DNA from: an uncultured Roseivirga sp.
GTDB taxonomy: Bacteria > Bacteroidota > Bacteroidia > Cytophagales > Cyclobacteriaceae
Assembly: GCA_947493005.1 (NCBI GenBank)
Contig: CANLOY010000005.1
Coordinates: 62,001-126,000 of the forward strand
Direction of reading: 5' to 3'
DNA: 64,000 nt
A program made the position numbers and the translations under genes. Position 1 is the first letter of the stretch. Each line of letters opens with the position of its first letter. Positions 8,837-17,844 of the stretch are shown here, one piece after another. Below the pieces are notes generated by a model, which did no database searches, was not told where the DNA came from, and worked only from the letters and a program-made list of their open reading frames with translations.

Positions 8837-10151
8837 ACTTTTTCTTTTCCCCGTAATCTACAGTTAGTCTGCTCAATAGTTTGATACCTGTTAATAATCC
8901 AGAATCATCCACATAGAAATCAGGGGTATGATGAGGTGCCGATGTTGCTGGGTCTTGCCCCTTTCTCATTCCTCCTATAAAGAAATATAGTCCAGGAATC
9001 TGTTCCTGAAAGAAAGAGAAGTCTTCAGCTCCTGTAATGGCATCCATATTAGATACAACATTTTCGGCTCCTGCTATTTCTGTGAAAGTATTAGCCATCA
9101 TTGCAGTTAGTTCAGGATCATTGAAAGTTACCGGGTAGCCCTTGTTAATTGTCAGAATGGCTTCAGCACCATTGCTTTCAGCGGTATTTTTAACGATCGT
9201 ATCAAAACGCTTGAAAAGAGTTTCTCTCATTTGAGCATCAAGTGTTCTGATGGTGCCAACCAGTTCAACTTCCTCTGGAATAATATTACTTCTTACACCA
9301 CCCTCTATTTTACCAAAGGTTAAAACAGCAGCGGCTTTGGTTAGCGGAAGACTTCGACTAACAACAGTTTGAGCATTGTTGATGATTTGTGCTGCAGTTA
9401 CAATCGGATCAATTCCCGTCCATGGTGTGGAGCCGTGAGTTTGAACTCCTTTAATTTTAATGTTAAAGCTGTTTACAGCAGCCATAATACCATTCGGACG
9501 ATACCTTACTTTTCCCGCCTCAGTTTTTGAGTTAATATGGAGGCCGAAAATGGCATCCATTCCTTCAACAACTCCTTCTTTTACCATTAGTGCTGCCCCA
9601 CCTTCTTCACCCGGAGGTGCCCCTTCTTCAGCAGGTTGAAATATGAATTTAACTGTACCTCTTAAATCTTTCTTTACCGAATTAAGTACCTCTGCTACTC
9701 CCATTAAAATGGCCACATGAGTGTCATGCCCACATGCATGCATTACGGGTACCGGCTCACCATTGTATTCACCCATTTGTTTCGAGGCCCAGGGAATATT
9801 AGCCCTTTCTTTTACAGGAAGGCCATCCATATCAGCTCTCAAACCAATAACTGGTCCTGGTTTGCCACCTTTCAGAATCCCAACCACGCCTGTTTTGGCA
9901 ACTCCTTCTTGTACTTCAAGGCCTAAGCTTTTTAGATGAGCAGCTACATAAGCAGCCGTTTTGAATTCTCTGTTTGAAAGTTCAGCATTTTGATGTACCC
10001 AGTGCCTCCAGTTAACCACTTTGGGTTCAACTTCTTTAGCAAGTGCTATCACTTTTTCCTTTAAGGAAGGCTTAGGATCATTCTTATAACTGGATGATGT
10101 AAGTGTTACCACCATGGCAATGGTGAAAAAAACAGCTAGTAATCTCTTCAT
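8835..10151 (-). CDS. M20-family amidohydrolase/peptidase, exported
   Basis: 438 aa from ATG 10151; a GTG at 10169 would add six residues. An N-terminal signal (MKRLLAVFFTIAMVVTLTSSS) indicates export. Metal-site motifs of the hippurate/IAA-amino-acid hydrolase subgroup are visible: LRADMDGLPV, HACGHDTHVAILMG, PAEEGAPPGEEGGA, HINSKTEAG, TGAEDFSFF, PHHTPDF. The dimerisation domain is about residues 225-345. It likely removes acyl groups from amino acids or small amides in the periplasm. Downstream of hemE in the same direction, about 67 nt away. Confidence 0.88.
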   Translation of the reverse strand: MKRLLAVFFTIAMVVTLTSSSYKNDPKPSLKEKVIALAKEVEPKVVNWRHWVHQNAELSNREFKTAAYVAAHLKSLGLEVQEGVAKTGVVGILKGGKPGPVIGLRADMDGLPVKERANIPWASKQMGEYNGEPVPVMHACGHDTHVAILMGVAEVLNSVKKDLRGTVKFIFQPAEEGAPPGEEGGAALMVKEGVVEGMDAIFGLHINSKTEAGKVRYRPNGIMAAVNSFNIKIKGVQTHGSTPWTGIDPIVTAAQIINNAQTVVSRSLPLTKAAAVLTFGKIEGGVRSNIIPEEVELVGTIRTLDAQMRETLFKRFDTIVKNTAESNGAEAILTINKGYPVTFNDPELTAMMANTFTEIAGAENVVSNMDAITGAEDFSFFQEQIPGLYFFIGGMRKGQDPATSAPHHTPDFYVDDSGLLTGIKLLSRLTVDYGEKKK

Positions 10152-10218
10152 AGTTCTTGGTTTGAACACTTAAAATAGTGGAAACCGAGAAGAAGGAAAA
10201 AGAAAACCCTGTAGAAGA

Positions 10219-11268
10219 CTAGTCAATAGTACTGCGCATGACGGCACTGTACTCTTTTACAGTGTTGATAAACACTTTTACTTTTTCGGGATCGGTATCG
10301 GGATAAACTCCATGACCAAGATTGGCAATGTGTCTTCCCGGACCAAAAGTATCCAGCATTTTTCTGGTTGCTGTTTCAATGTCTACTGTTGAACCATACA
10401 GTGCACATGGATCCAGGTTTCCTTGTAGCGTTTTACCCTCGCCAATCAACCTTCTTGAATTCTGGATGTCCATATTCCAATCCAGCCCAATAGTCTGACA
10501 ATTTAAGTGTCGCATTTCTTGTCGTGCAAAGAATGCCCCTTTAGCAAAAACGGTAACTGGCACCTCGTCTATCGCATCACAAATTTGGACGATGTATTTC
10601 ATGGAATACTTCTGGTAATGCTCTGGAGACAGTATCCCTGCCCATGAGTCAAATATTTGCACAATATCGGCACCAGCAGCTATTTGAGCTTTCAGATAAT
10701 CGATTGTACTATCAGTTATTAATTGAAGCAACTGATCCGACATAAAAGGATCTTGGTATAACATCTTTCTGGCTTTGGAAAAGGTTTTGCTGCCTTGTCC
10801 TTCAACCATATAACAGAAGATAGTCCATGGAGCCCCGGCAAAGCCAATTAAAGGCACACGACCATTGAGCTCTTTCTTGGTGATTTTTATGGCTTCTAAA
10901 ACATAGCCCAGATCAGTCTCTGGGTCTGCTTTTTTGAGTTTTTTCAAGTCGTCATGGCTATTGATGGTTTCAGGAAACCAAGGACCTTTTTTCTCAACCA
11001 TTTCGTAGTCCAAACCAAGAGCTTCAGGAATTACAAGAATATCGGAGAAGATAATTGCAGCGTCAACCCCTAGAATATCCACAGGTTGAATAGTTACCTC
11101 AGCCGCTAGTTCTGGAGTAGTAACCAATTCTTTGAATCCACTCAACGAATTTCTTACTGCGCGATACTCTGGAAGAATACGCCCCGCCTGGCGCATAAGC
11201 CATACTGGGGTTCTTTCAGTTTTTTCACCTTTAGCCGCTCTGATCAACAAGTCGTTCTGCAATTCCAT
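10219..11268 (-). CDS. hemE: Uroporphyrinogen decarboxylase
   Basis: HemE decarboxylates uroporphyrinogen III to coproporphyrinogen III in haem synthesis. The 349-aa length is normal. Signatures seen: [16 protein letters not shown], the [12 protein letters not shown] catalytic Asp, [20 protein letters not shown] in parts, IQIFDSWAG, and [15 protein letters not shown]. The ATG is only 4 nt after a TATCTTTG box, so the mRNA may be leaderless. Rest of the haem pathway is not in the window. Confidence 0.96.
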   Translation of the reverse strand: MELQNDLLIRAAKGEKTERTPVWLMRQAGRILPEYRAVRNSLSGFKELVTTPELAAEVTIQPVDILGVDAAIIFSDILVIPEALGLDYEMVEKKGPWFPETINSHDDLKKLKKADPETDLGYVLEAIKITKKELNGRVPLIGFAGAPWTIFCYMVEGQGSKTFSKARKMLYQDPFMSDQLLQLITDSTIDYLKAQIAAGADIVQIFDSWAGILSPEHYQKYSMKYIVQICDAIDEVPVTVFAKGAFFARQEMRHLNCQTIGLDWNMDIQNSRRLIGEGKTLQGNLDPCALYGSTVDIETATRKMLDTFGPGRHIANLGHGVYPDTDPEKVKVFINTVKEYSAVMRSTID

Positions 11269-11272
11269 GCGG

Positions 11273-11280
11273 CAAAGATA
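11273..11280 (-). promoter_or_regulatory. -7 element of hemE, 4 nt before the start codon
   Basis: On the minus strand TATCTTTG is followed by CCGC and then ATG. It matches the Bacteroidota TAnnTTTG consensus. With the usual start point a few bases downstream, transcription would begin at or next to the A of ATG. Confidence 0.5.
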
Positions 11281-11293
11281 AGGGATAGTTTGG

Positions 11294-12016
11294 TTAAAAT
11301 ATCCGCTCTTTACGAATTGTAAGTTGATTGTATTTACCTTCCATTTTTACAAAGTTCTGTCCTTTTTTAGTATACCAGAATCGGGTAGGCTGGCTACCAC
11401 CATAATCTGTAAATACAATCCAGCAATCCATAGATTTTCCATTTGGTAAAGCGACTTTTTCTGAGCCAATGACTTTGAGGTGATAGTATTTGGGCTTACC
11501 TGCACCCGGATGATAGAAGTTCATAACGGCATGGTAGTTTGCCTTCATTGGTAGAAGCGAGTAAGTTTCTAAATCTATCTCCCAATTGAATGTTGGAGTT
11601 TCAAGTTCCAGACTAAAGTCGCTTTTGGTATTGTTGATAGCTGAATCTAAACCTGTAATTTTACTATCGGTAAATGCAAAAGCCTCCTTCCCAATCTTTT
11701 TTACCATACGAACATGCTGGACTGGTTTAAGCGTTTCAGCATCGCAGAGATAATCAAACCAGCCATTGAAATCTGGGTTTCCGGAGTTCCATTCATGACG
11801 AAAGCTTAAATATGACTTACCATTAACCTTAAGCTTTTCAATTTTTCTAGTCTTTAGCGTAACACTATTTACTTTGCCATTTAACTCTGTGTATATAATG
11901 TCTTTTGTCACTCCCAATTCCAGATTTTTCATTTGTGAAAATCGGTGCCCAACATGTAAGGTGTCTTGAGCCATCAGGTTGATAGGTAACAGAATAAATA
12001 GCAATAGGTATTTCAT
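11294..12016 (-). CDS. Secreted protein of unknown function, DUF3108-like
   Basis: 240 aa with a signal peptide ([17 protein letters not shown]). The body is strand-rich, alternating short charged turns, with segments such as [18 protein letters not shown] and [23 protein letters not shown] that recall DUF3108 / outer-membrane lipoprotein-carrier-like beta folds. Function unknown. It is just upstream of hemE (25 nt), but hemE seems to have its own promoter. Confidence 0.6.
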   Translation of the reverse strand: MKYLLLFILLPINLMAQDTLHVGHRFSQMKNLELGVTKDIIYTELNGKVNSVTLKTRKIEKLKVNGKSYLSFRHEWNSGNPDFNGWFDYLCDAETLKPVQHVRMVKKIGKEAFAFTDSKITGLDSAINNTKSDFSLELETPTFNWEIDLETYSLLPMKANYHAVMNFYHPGAGKPKYYHLKVIGSEKVALPNGKSMDCWIVFTDYGGSQPTRFWYTKKGQNFVKMEGKYNQLTIRKERIF

Positions 12017-12197
12017 GGTCTGTATTGTTTAAATGCTTTGTTACTTGTAAAAAGGGAAATATCAAAAGTTGATTCGAAAGGAATTCAACTACTATACCTT
12101 AGGTGAAAACTATTAGAGTATTAGCGTGTTGATATCTGCGTTTTCAGAATGTCGATTAAACCAGTGAGATTATCGATTATAGTAATAGCAAATCAGA

Positions 12198-12216
12198 AAT
12201 GATTTAGAAAATCATT
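12198..12216. repeat. 8-bp inverted repeat just before the second LytS gene
   Basis: AATGATTT and AAATCATT are perfect inverted arms with a 3-nt centre, ending 7 nt before the ATG at 12224. In the RNA it would occlude the ribosome binding region; in DNA it could be an operator. Confidence 0.5.
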
Positions 12217-12223
12217 ATACTCC

Positions 12224-13264
12224 ATGTTTATGGCAGCAATCAGAACAAATTTCCTTACCAATAGAATTTTCTGGCTGAATTTTTCCTTTTGGTTTCTCTT
12301 CTTTGCCTATAAACTCTACGATTTTACCAATCATATGGAAATGAAAGTAGCGATAGCCAGGATTGGCTTGCCTATGTTTTTCCATATAATATTGAGCTAT
12401 ACGCACTACTTTTTCATTCTTCCAGACTTGCTGAGAACTAAAAGGGTAATCAGGTACTTCTCCAGATTAATTCCTGCTATAGCCATTATCATGTTTTTTC
12501 AAGTATTGGCTGAAAACCAAGTTTTCAATACAATTTGGCCCTCGGATTATTTTCAATCATTCAGTTGGTCAAGGTTCGTTAGTACTTTATGGGACCAAAT
12601 GAGCTTTATGATTTTTACAGGTATGATCAAGTTTGCTGTAGATTGGTTTGAACTTGAAAACCAGAAAAAAGAGCTACAAAACCAGAAACTAAATGCTGAA
12701 CTCAATTATCTAAAAGCTCAGGTTAATCCTCATTTTTTGTTTAACACGCTTCATAATCTCAACTACCTTACTCAAGCCAAAAAAGATGAAGCGAGCGAGG
12801 TGGTAATCAGGCTTTCAAACATTATGCGTTATATGATTTACGATTCGAGTAAGTCAGAGGTGCCTGTTGAGAAAGAGGTCGGATATATAAAGGATTACTT
12901 GAATCTGGAAGAAATTCGGTTGAATAATAATTTTGATATCGCGTTCAATACCGAAATCAAAAATAGCGGAGTAATGATTGCCCCGTTGATATTGATTCCC
13001 TTTGTAGAAAATGCCTTTAAACATGGAATCAGTGATAACCGACCAGATAGCTGGATTAGAATGGATTTGAAAGTAACTGCTGAAGAATTGTCTTTTGAAT
13101 CAATCAATAGTGTTTATAATAAAAAAAGGGTGGAGGAACAGTCAGGGTTTGGGCTTGAAAATCTCAAGCAAAGATTGAAGTTAAGCTACCCCGATAAGTT
13201 CAGCCTTGAAGTGTTGGATAGAGAAATGGAATACTGTGTCAAGCTTAAAGTCGATTTATCATGA
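12224..13264 (+). CDS. LytS-type sensor histidine kinase
   Basis: 346 aa. Four hydrophobic segments in about 1-140, a coiled linker (ELENQKKELQNQKLNAEL), H-box NPHFLFNTLHNL (His about 172), N-box PFVENAFKHGI and a reduced G-region GFGLENLKQRL. The region between N-box and G-box is short, as usual in this family. The ATG at 12224 sits right after an inverted repeat. ATGA overlap couples it to the response regulator. It is a diverged paralogue of the kinase at 4969. Confidence 0.87.
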   Translation: MFMAAIRTNFLTNRIFWLNFSFWFLFFAYKLYDFTNHMEMKVAIARIGLPMFFHIILSYTHYFFILPDLLRTKRVIRYFSRLIPAIAIIMFFQVLAENQVFNTIWPSDYFQSFSWSRFVSTLWDQMSFMIFTGMIKFAVDWFELENQKKELQNQKLNAELNYLKAQVNPHFLFNTLHNLNYLTQAKKDEASEVVIRLSNIMRYMIYDSSKSEVPVEKEVGYIKDYLNLEEIRLNNNFDIAFNTEIKNSGVMIAPLILIPFVENAFKHGISDNRPDSWIRMDLKVTAEELSFESINSVYNKKRVEEQSGFGLENLKQRLKLSYPDKFSLEVLDREMEYCVKLKVDLS

Positions 13265-13971
13265 ACTTGTCATGCTTGATTATAGATGATGAACCATTGG
13301 CAAGAAAGCTATTGATGGAGTACTGTAACAAGGTTCCTTTTTTGAACTTGAAAGCAGATTTTTCAAATGGCCTGGAAGCACTGACGTACCTCAAAAGCCA
13401 CCAAGTAGATTTAATATTTCTGGATATTAAAATGCCAGATATATCTGGCCTTGAATTAAGCCGGTCGATTCAGAACAAACCCAAGATAATCTTTACAACT
13501 GCTTTTGCCGAACATGCAGTAGATGCTTTTGAATTGGATGCCATAGATTATCTGCTAAAACCATTTGATTTTTCTCGATTCTTGAAGGCAGTGAACAAGG
13601 CACTGCCATCGGTTAGTCAATCCGACAAAAGCTCAAGTACAGGTGTTGAAAACGAATTTATGTTAATCAAAGATGGGAGAGAGCTAGTTAAGGTCCACTA
13701 TAAAGAGATTAGGTATATAAAAGGGCAGAAAGATTATGTGATGTTCGTAACTAATAAGAAAAAGGTAATGAGCTTGATGAACCTTCGTGACCTTGAGAGA
13801 GAGTTACCAGATAACGTTTTCATCAGAATCCATCAGTCTTACATTATTAATGTAGAACACATTGAATCCATTTCTAATGATAAAGTACTTTTGGCAAGTG
13901 AATATTTACCAGTAAGCCAGTCTTACAAAATGTCATTTAGAGCTTTTATTAAGACTTACGAAGCAAACTGA
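13261..13971 (+). CDS. LytTR-family response regulator
   Basis: 236 aa. Receiver domain: IIDDEP acidic pair, phospho-Asp in LIFLDIKMPD, Thr in FTTAFAEH, Lys in LLKPFDF. LytTR domain from about 130: FMLIKDGRELVKVHYKEIRYI in parts, VFIRIHQSYIIN, LPVSQSYK. Partner of the kinase at 12224. Target genes are not evident. Confidence 0.91.
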   Translation: MNLSCLIIDDEPLARKLLMEYCNKVPFLNLKADFSNGLEALTYLKSHQVDLIFLDIKMPDISGLELSRSIQNKPKIIFTTAFAEHAVDAFELDAIDYLLKPFDFSRFLKAVNKALPSVSQSDKSSSTGVENEFMLIKDGRELVKVHYKEIRYIKGQKDYVMFVTNKKKVMSLMNLRDLERELPDNVFIRIHQSYIINVEHIESISNDKVLLASEYLPVSQSYKMSFRAFIKTYEAN

Positions 13972-13994
13972 CCCAAACAGTTTGTATTAGGTGA

Positions 13995-14023
13995 TTTGCT
14001 TTTTACAAAATCCATTAGCTTTG
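13995..14023 (+). promoter_or_regulatory. Promoter of sdaA
   Basis: TTTG at 13995-13998, a 17-nt spacer and TAGCTTTG at 14016-14023 fit the Bacteroidota -33/-7 pattern. The ATG follows 16 nt later. Confidence 0.6.
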
Positions 14024-14039
14024 AGGAAAATCATGTGTG

Positions 14040-14939
14040 ATGAGTTTCTTGTTTGAAGATTTTAAAGGTTGGAAAATTTACTGTGAAGAAAATGAAGTAT
14101 CTCTACACCAATCAGTAATTGAGTATGAGGTAGATCAAAAACAAGCTACGGAAGAACTGATTTGGTCAGGTCTTGAAAGAGCTTATAAGGTAATGAAAGA
14201 AGCTGTTCAAACGGGCCTCACGGAGAATATGAGTTCCAGATCTGGAATGATTGACAATGGAGCTAAAAAGGTCTTTAACCATAACCAGACTGTATTATCA
14301 AAAGAGTTTCAAGTGCTGATTTCAAGAGCATTGGCTGCAAAAGAAGTAAACTCATGTATGGGTAGAGTAGTAGCAGCACCAACTGCTGGTGCTTCTGGAA
14401 TTTTACCCGGTGTATTGGTTACCCTTCAGGAGCTTCACAATCTGGAAGATGAGCAGATAATGGAGGGCCTGTTGGTTGGGGCTGGAATTGCACTGATCAT
14501 GGAGAAAAGGGCTTCAATAGCGGGTGCAGTAGGAGGTTGTCAGGCAGAAACAGGCAGTGCAGCGGCCATGGGTGCCGGGGCTATTGTGTATTGTTTGGGA
14601 GGTAATATAGATCAGGTGTTCAATGCTGTGGCTATTACCATTCAATGTATGCTTGGTTTGGTCTGCGACCCGGTTGCTGGTTTAGTAGAAGTGCCCTGTG
14701 TTGTTAGGAATGCAAGTGCTGCAGCCATTGCCAACAGTTCAGCTCAAATAGCTTTGGCTCAGGTAAGTGCAGTAATTCCAGTAGATGAGTGTGTAGAAGC
14801 CATGGGAGAAGTAGGACAAAGTATGGAAACGCGTTATAAAGAAACAGCTCTGGGTGGTTTAGCAGCTACTACTACAGGACAGGCAATATCTAAAAAAGTG
14901 CTGATTCAGGATATCGAAATGCTGCCTGATGAAGATTAA
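14040..14939 (+). CDS. sdaA: L-serine ammonia-lyase, alpha (iron-sulfur) subunit
   Basis: Deaminates L-serine to pyruvate and ammonia using a 4Fe-4S cluster. The 299-aa chain covers the catalytic SDH-alpha domain: VAAPTAGASGILPG, GGCQAETGSAAAMGAG, CDPVAGLVEVPC (cluster cysteines), and the C-terminal GGLAATTTG. The beta domain is missing and no sdaAB-like gene lies beside it, so the partner must be elsewhere or dispensable. A GTG directly before the ATG adds one residue at most. Its stop overlaps the convergent 52-aa ORF by 4 nt. Confidence 0.9.
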   Translation: MSFLFEDFKGWKIYCEENEVSLHQSVIEYEVDQKQATEELIWSGLERAYKVMKEAVQTGLTENMSSRSGMIDNGAKKVFNHNQTVLSKEFQVLISRALAAKEVNSCMGRVVAAPTAGASGILPGVLVTLQELHNLEDEQIMEGLLVGAGIALIMEKRASIAGAVGGCQAETGSAAAMGAGAIVYCLGGNIDQVFNAVAITIQCMLGLVCDPVAGLVEVPCVVRNASAAAIANSSAQIALAQVSAVIPVDECVEAMGEVGQSMETRYKETALGGLAATTTGQAISKKVLIQDIEMLPDED

Positions 14940-15094
14940 TAATCTTCGGCTTTAATCTGAATGATTTTACCATTCTCCTGATAGGCAAGATATTGCCCAT
15001 TGGCCTTTTTTGATTCGATAAGTCGTTTTTTGGTTAGTTTTAATCCCTTATCGATCAACTCTAATAAATCAGGCTTTTTATCTTCTCTTTTCAT
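14936..15094 (-). CDS. Small basic protein, possible partner of the zeta-like kinase
   Basis: A 52-aa ORF from ATG 15094 (MKREDKKPDLLELIDKGLKL), ending QIKAEDY. It is rich in Lys and Glu, mostly helical at the N-terminus with a short strand pair at the C-terminus. Its start lies inside the last codons of the zeta-like gene (17-nt overlap, different frame), which suggests translational coupling. I do not recognise a family; an antitoxin or regulatory partner role is inference from the arrangement only. Confidence 0.6.
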   Translation of the reverse strand: MKREDKKPDLLELIDKGLKLTKKRLIESKKANGQYLAYQENGKIIQIKAEDY

Positions 15095-15665
15095 AATCAG
15101 TCTGCAATTTACGCCATTTTTCTAAATTCCAGATTTTTAAATCATCACGGACTTTAGATGCAATAAACGAATACTCTTTTCTTGAATTGTCTATTATTAT
15201 CCATTCATCCACTTCAGGGATGTAAAGATTAAATAAATTCTGTAGACCTTTTTCAAAGCGTCTTTCAATTACATCTTCTGGAATATTATGTCCTCCCTCA
15301 CTAACTCTTAGGGCTACTCTCTTTTTCGCTAGGGTTACATTATTGAGCGAGAAGAATACTAAAACAATACTATACCCATGAGATTTAGCTTTTGCTATCT
15401 TTTGAATGTAACTTCTTGTAGATAGTGTTGTTTCAAAAGCAAAGCTTTCCTTACGCTCTATTAACTCGTTTATTCTGGTTATCATAAGCCTCCCCGCCTC
15501 AATTGCAACTTTTTCAGGCTTGAATGGGGATAGACCTTTTGCTATTTCGTCTGCGTTTACAAATTCCTCGATATTCAAGAGTTCAGGTAAAATTGTAAAA
15601 GAGGCCGTGGTTTTGCCTGACCCATTACACCCTGAAATAACATATAGAGTTGGCTTCATAGACAC
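15078..15665 (-). CDS. Zeta-toxin-like P-loop kinase
   Basis: 195 aa. Walker A is SGCNGSGKTTAS at the N-terminus. Zeta-family features follow: NADEIAKGLSPF (substrate-binding Asp), FAFETTLSTRSY (Glu), and RVSEGGHNIPEDVIERRFEKGL with the two arginines that position ATP in zeta/PezT kinases. Zeta toxins phosphorylate UDP-N-acetylglucosamine; short stand-alone members like this one are poorly characterised. ATGs at 15665 and 15659 are both possible. Overlapped at its 3' end by a 52-aa ORF. A fixed domestic kinase is the alternative. Confidence 0.82.
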   Translation of the reverse strand: MSMKPTLYVISGCNGSGKTTASFTILPELLNIEEFVNADEIAKGLSPFKPEKVAIEAGRLMITRINELIERKESFAFETTLSTRSYIQKIAKAKSHGYSIVLVFFSLNNVTLAKKRVALRVSEGGHNIPEDVIERRFEKGLQNLFNLYIPEVDEWIIIDNSRKEYSFIASKVRDDLKIWNLEKWRKLQTDYEKRR

Positions 15666-15698
15666 ATAATTTAAGTGAAATACTTGGCTAATTGTTAT

Positions 15699-16157
15699 TT
15701 AACTCCCTTTAAGCTTCACAAGCCCAATATCTATTAACCAATCGACTGAAAAGGTCCAGATTATAGCCCACATAACACCGAAAAGCAGCATATAAAGGAA
15801 TACCTGTTTTCTGGGAGCTCCTACAGAAGAAACAAGTAAAGCCCCACCTGGTGGTGATAGGATTAGAGGGGTGAGGAAACAAACTCCTATTACTCCATAA
15901 CGTTTCCATGTCCTGACCATTCTTCTACTTCTAGGAGAGAATTTCCTGGGGTTTTTAATGAAAAAAGGAATTACATGTTTCTTTATTTTTTCGCCAAGGA
16001 AGGTAAACAGTGCAACACTCGTCATTAAACCCGCAACGGTGATTATAATTATCTCAAGGTTAGATAAACCGGCAGCAGGCCCCAGTAGTGGTGGCAATAT
16101 GGATTTCAGACATGCGAGCAGGTAAATGCCCAGGTACGTCAATATTTCTTCCAACAT
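15699..16157 (-). CDS. Small multidrug-export-like membrane protein (PF06695 type)
   Basis: 152 aa with four hydrophobic segments and Gly/Pro-rich loops: ILPPLLGPAAGLSN near the N-terminus and TPLILSPPGGALLVSSVG in the middle, matching the putative small multidrug export family (distantly DedA-like). Substrate unknown. Its start shares 1 nt with the antiporter stop (16157), so the two are cotranscribed. Confidence 0.75.
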   Translation of the reverse strand: MLEEILTYLGIYLLACLKSILPPLLGPAAGLSNLEIIIITVAGLMTSVALFTFLGEKIKKHVIPFFIKNPRKFSPRSRRMVRTWKRYGVIGVCFLTPLILSPPGGALLVSSVGAPRKQVFLYMLLFGVMWAIIWTFSVDWLIDIGLVKLKGS

Positions 16158-17098
16158 TATTTAAGAACCATGAATATGTAAAGACTATAAAATGTGAGCA
16201 GGATTATTCCCGACACTGTACCTAGTCTTCTACGGAAAAGCATGAGTGGAAGGATACCTAAGGTTAGTCCCAACATCCAGATTATGTCACTTTTGATAAT
16301 CATCGGATTGATAGTCAAACCATGAACTATGCTGGTAATCCCCAGTATGGATAAAATATTGAATATGTTAGATCCAAAAAGGTTGCCTAAGGCAAGATCC
16401 GTTTCTCCTTTTCGGGCCGCAATTATTGAAGTAGCAAGTTCGGGAAGGCTTGTACCAAGTGCCAGTACAGTAAGCCCTATTATTCTTTGAGAAACTCCCA
16501 GATTTGAGGCCATACTTTCAGCCCCGTTTATAAACCATTCGGAACCAAAGTATAAACAAAGACCACCTAATGCGATATAGAAAAGGTCTTTTAATTTTTC
16601 AAAAGAAGTATCACGACTTCTATCATATGTAATGTCTAATTTGACTTGTTCCTTTTTGGTTCTTACTAAAAGAAAAATTAAGTAGGCTATTAAGCCAGAG
16701 AAGAGTATCACACCCTCCAAAAAAGTCAAATCTCCATCTTTGGTGAGTATATAAAGTAAAACAGAGGCTAACATGGTCACTAACCAATCTCTTCTGGCAG
16801 TGCCTTTATGAATTGGAATAAAGCCAAACAGACACGCAGCTCCTAGTACAAGAGATAAATTGGCAATATTAGAGCCAATTACATTTCCCATGGCAAAGTC
16901 GGGAGCTTCTTTGAAAGCAGCTTTTAGACTCACTAGAAGTTCTGGGGCTGAGGTGCTGAAAGCAACGATAGTTAAACCTACTATCATTGGACTCACATTG
17001 AACCTTAAGGCTACTCTGGAAGCTCCTTTTACGAGAACATCACCTCCAAGAATTAGAGTAGCCAGTCCAATAGATAAAATAAGTAAGTCCAACAGCAT
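16157..17098 (-). CDS. Calcium/sodium antiporter of the CaCA family
   Basis: 313 aa, about ten membrane segments in two inverted halves. The two alpha repeats are visible: GLTIVAFSTSAPELLVSL with GNVIGSNIANLSLVLG, and GLTVLALGTSLPELATSI with GNLFGSNIFNILSILG. It exchanges Na+ for Ca2+ or a related cation across the inner membrane. A TTG directly before the ATG is ignored. Sits between upp and the small export-like gene, all on the minus strand with short gaps. Confidence 0.93.
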   Translation of the reverse strand: MLLDLLILSIGLATLILGGDVLVKGASRVALRFNVSPMIVGLTIVAFSTSAPELLVSLKAAFKEAPDFAMGNVIGSNIANLSLVLGAACLFGFIPIHKGTARRDWLVTMLASVLLYILTKDGDLTFLEGVILFSGLIAYLIFLLVRTKKEQVKLDITYDRSRDTSFEKLKDLFYIALGGLCLYFGSEWFINGAESMASNLGVSQRIIGLTVLALGTSLPELATSIIAARKGETDLALGNLFGSNIFNILSILGITSIVHGLTINPMIIKSDIIWMLGLTLGILPLMLFRRRLGTVSGIILLTFYSLYIFMVLK

Positions 17099-17106
17099 CA
17101 AATATT

Positions 17107-17751
17107 CTACAATTTAGGCCCAAAGGCCAAGTCTCCTGCATCTCCCAAACCAGGGACTATGTAAGATAGTTCATTAAGCTTTTCGTCTACAGCACAAGTC
17201 CAGATTCGGAAATCTAAGCTTAAGTTTTTAGTTATATACTCAATTCCTTCGGGAGCGGCTATAACAGATGCTAAGTGTATGATTTTTGGTGTGCCATTGG
17301 TCAGAAGCTTATTTATACTCTTTACCAATGATTTTCCAGTGGCCAACATTGGATCTACAATAATTAATGTTTTTCCGGCAAGATCAGGAGCAGCTTTATA
17401 GTCAAGAGCTATTTCAATCTCATTACCATTAGCTTCTTGTCTTGCAGCACCAATAAAGCCAACCTCAGCTTTGTCAAATATGTCGAGAAAACCTTCTCCA
17501 AATGGAATTGCTGCTCTTAAAATCGAGATGATCACAATATCGTCACTCATTACAGATACGGTAGTTTCTGTCAATGGAGTTTGAATCGATTCATTAGTAA
17601 ATTGAAGGTCCTTTGAAACTTCATAGGCCAACAAGCTACCCAATCGTTTTAGATTGTGACGAAACCGGAGCCGGTCATGCTGCACAGATTGGTCTCTTAT
17701 TTCGCTTAAAAAGTTATCCGCAATGGACTGAGTTTTGTTGAGTATAAACAT
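17107..17751 (-). CDS. upp: Uracil phosphoribosyltransferase
   Basis: Converts uracil and PRPP to UMP. 214 aa. PRPP motif VDPMLATGKSLVKS and the uracil-binding C-terminal loop IVPGLGDAGDLAFG are clear. Heads a likely upp-antiporter-exporter run (8-nt gap to the antiporter). Confidence 0.96.
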   Translation of the reverse strand: MFILNKTQSIADNFLSEIRDQSVQHDRLRFRHNLKRLGSLLAYEVSKDLQFTNESIQTPLTETTVSVMSDDIVIISILRAAIPFGEGFLDIFDKAEVGFIGAARQEANGNEIEIALDYKAAPDLAGKTLIIVDPMLATGKSLVKSINKLLTNGTPKIIHLASVIAAPEGIEYITKNLSLDFRIWTCAVDEKLNELSYIVPGLGDAGDLAFGPKL

Positions 17752-17844
17752 CTCGACAGTATTTCGGTTGGCAATTTATATTTTTCTGACGCTCAACGGT
17801 AATAATGTTTCAGGTCTCTGCTTAATTTGCCAAAAATTGTTTTC

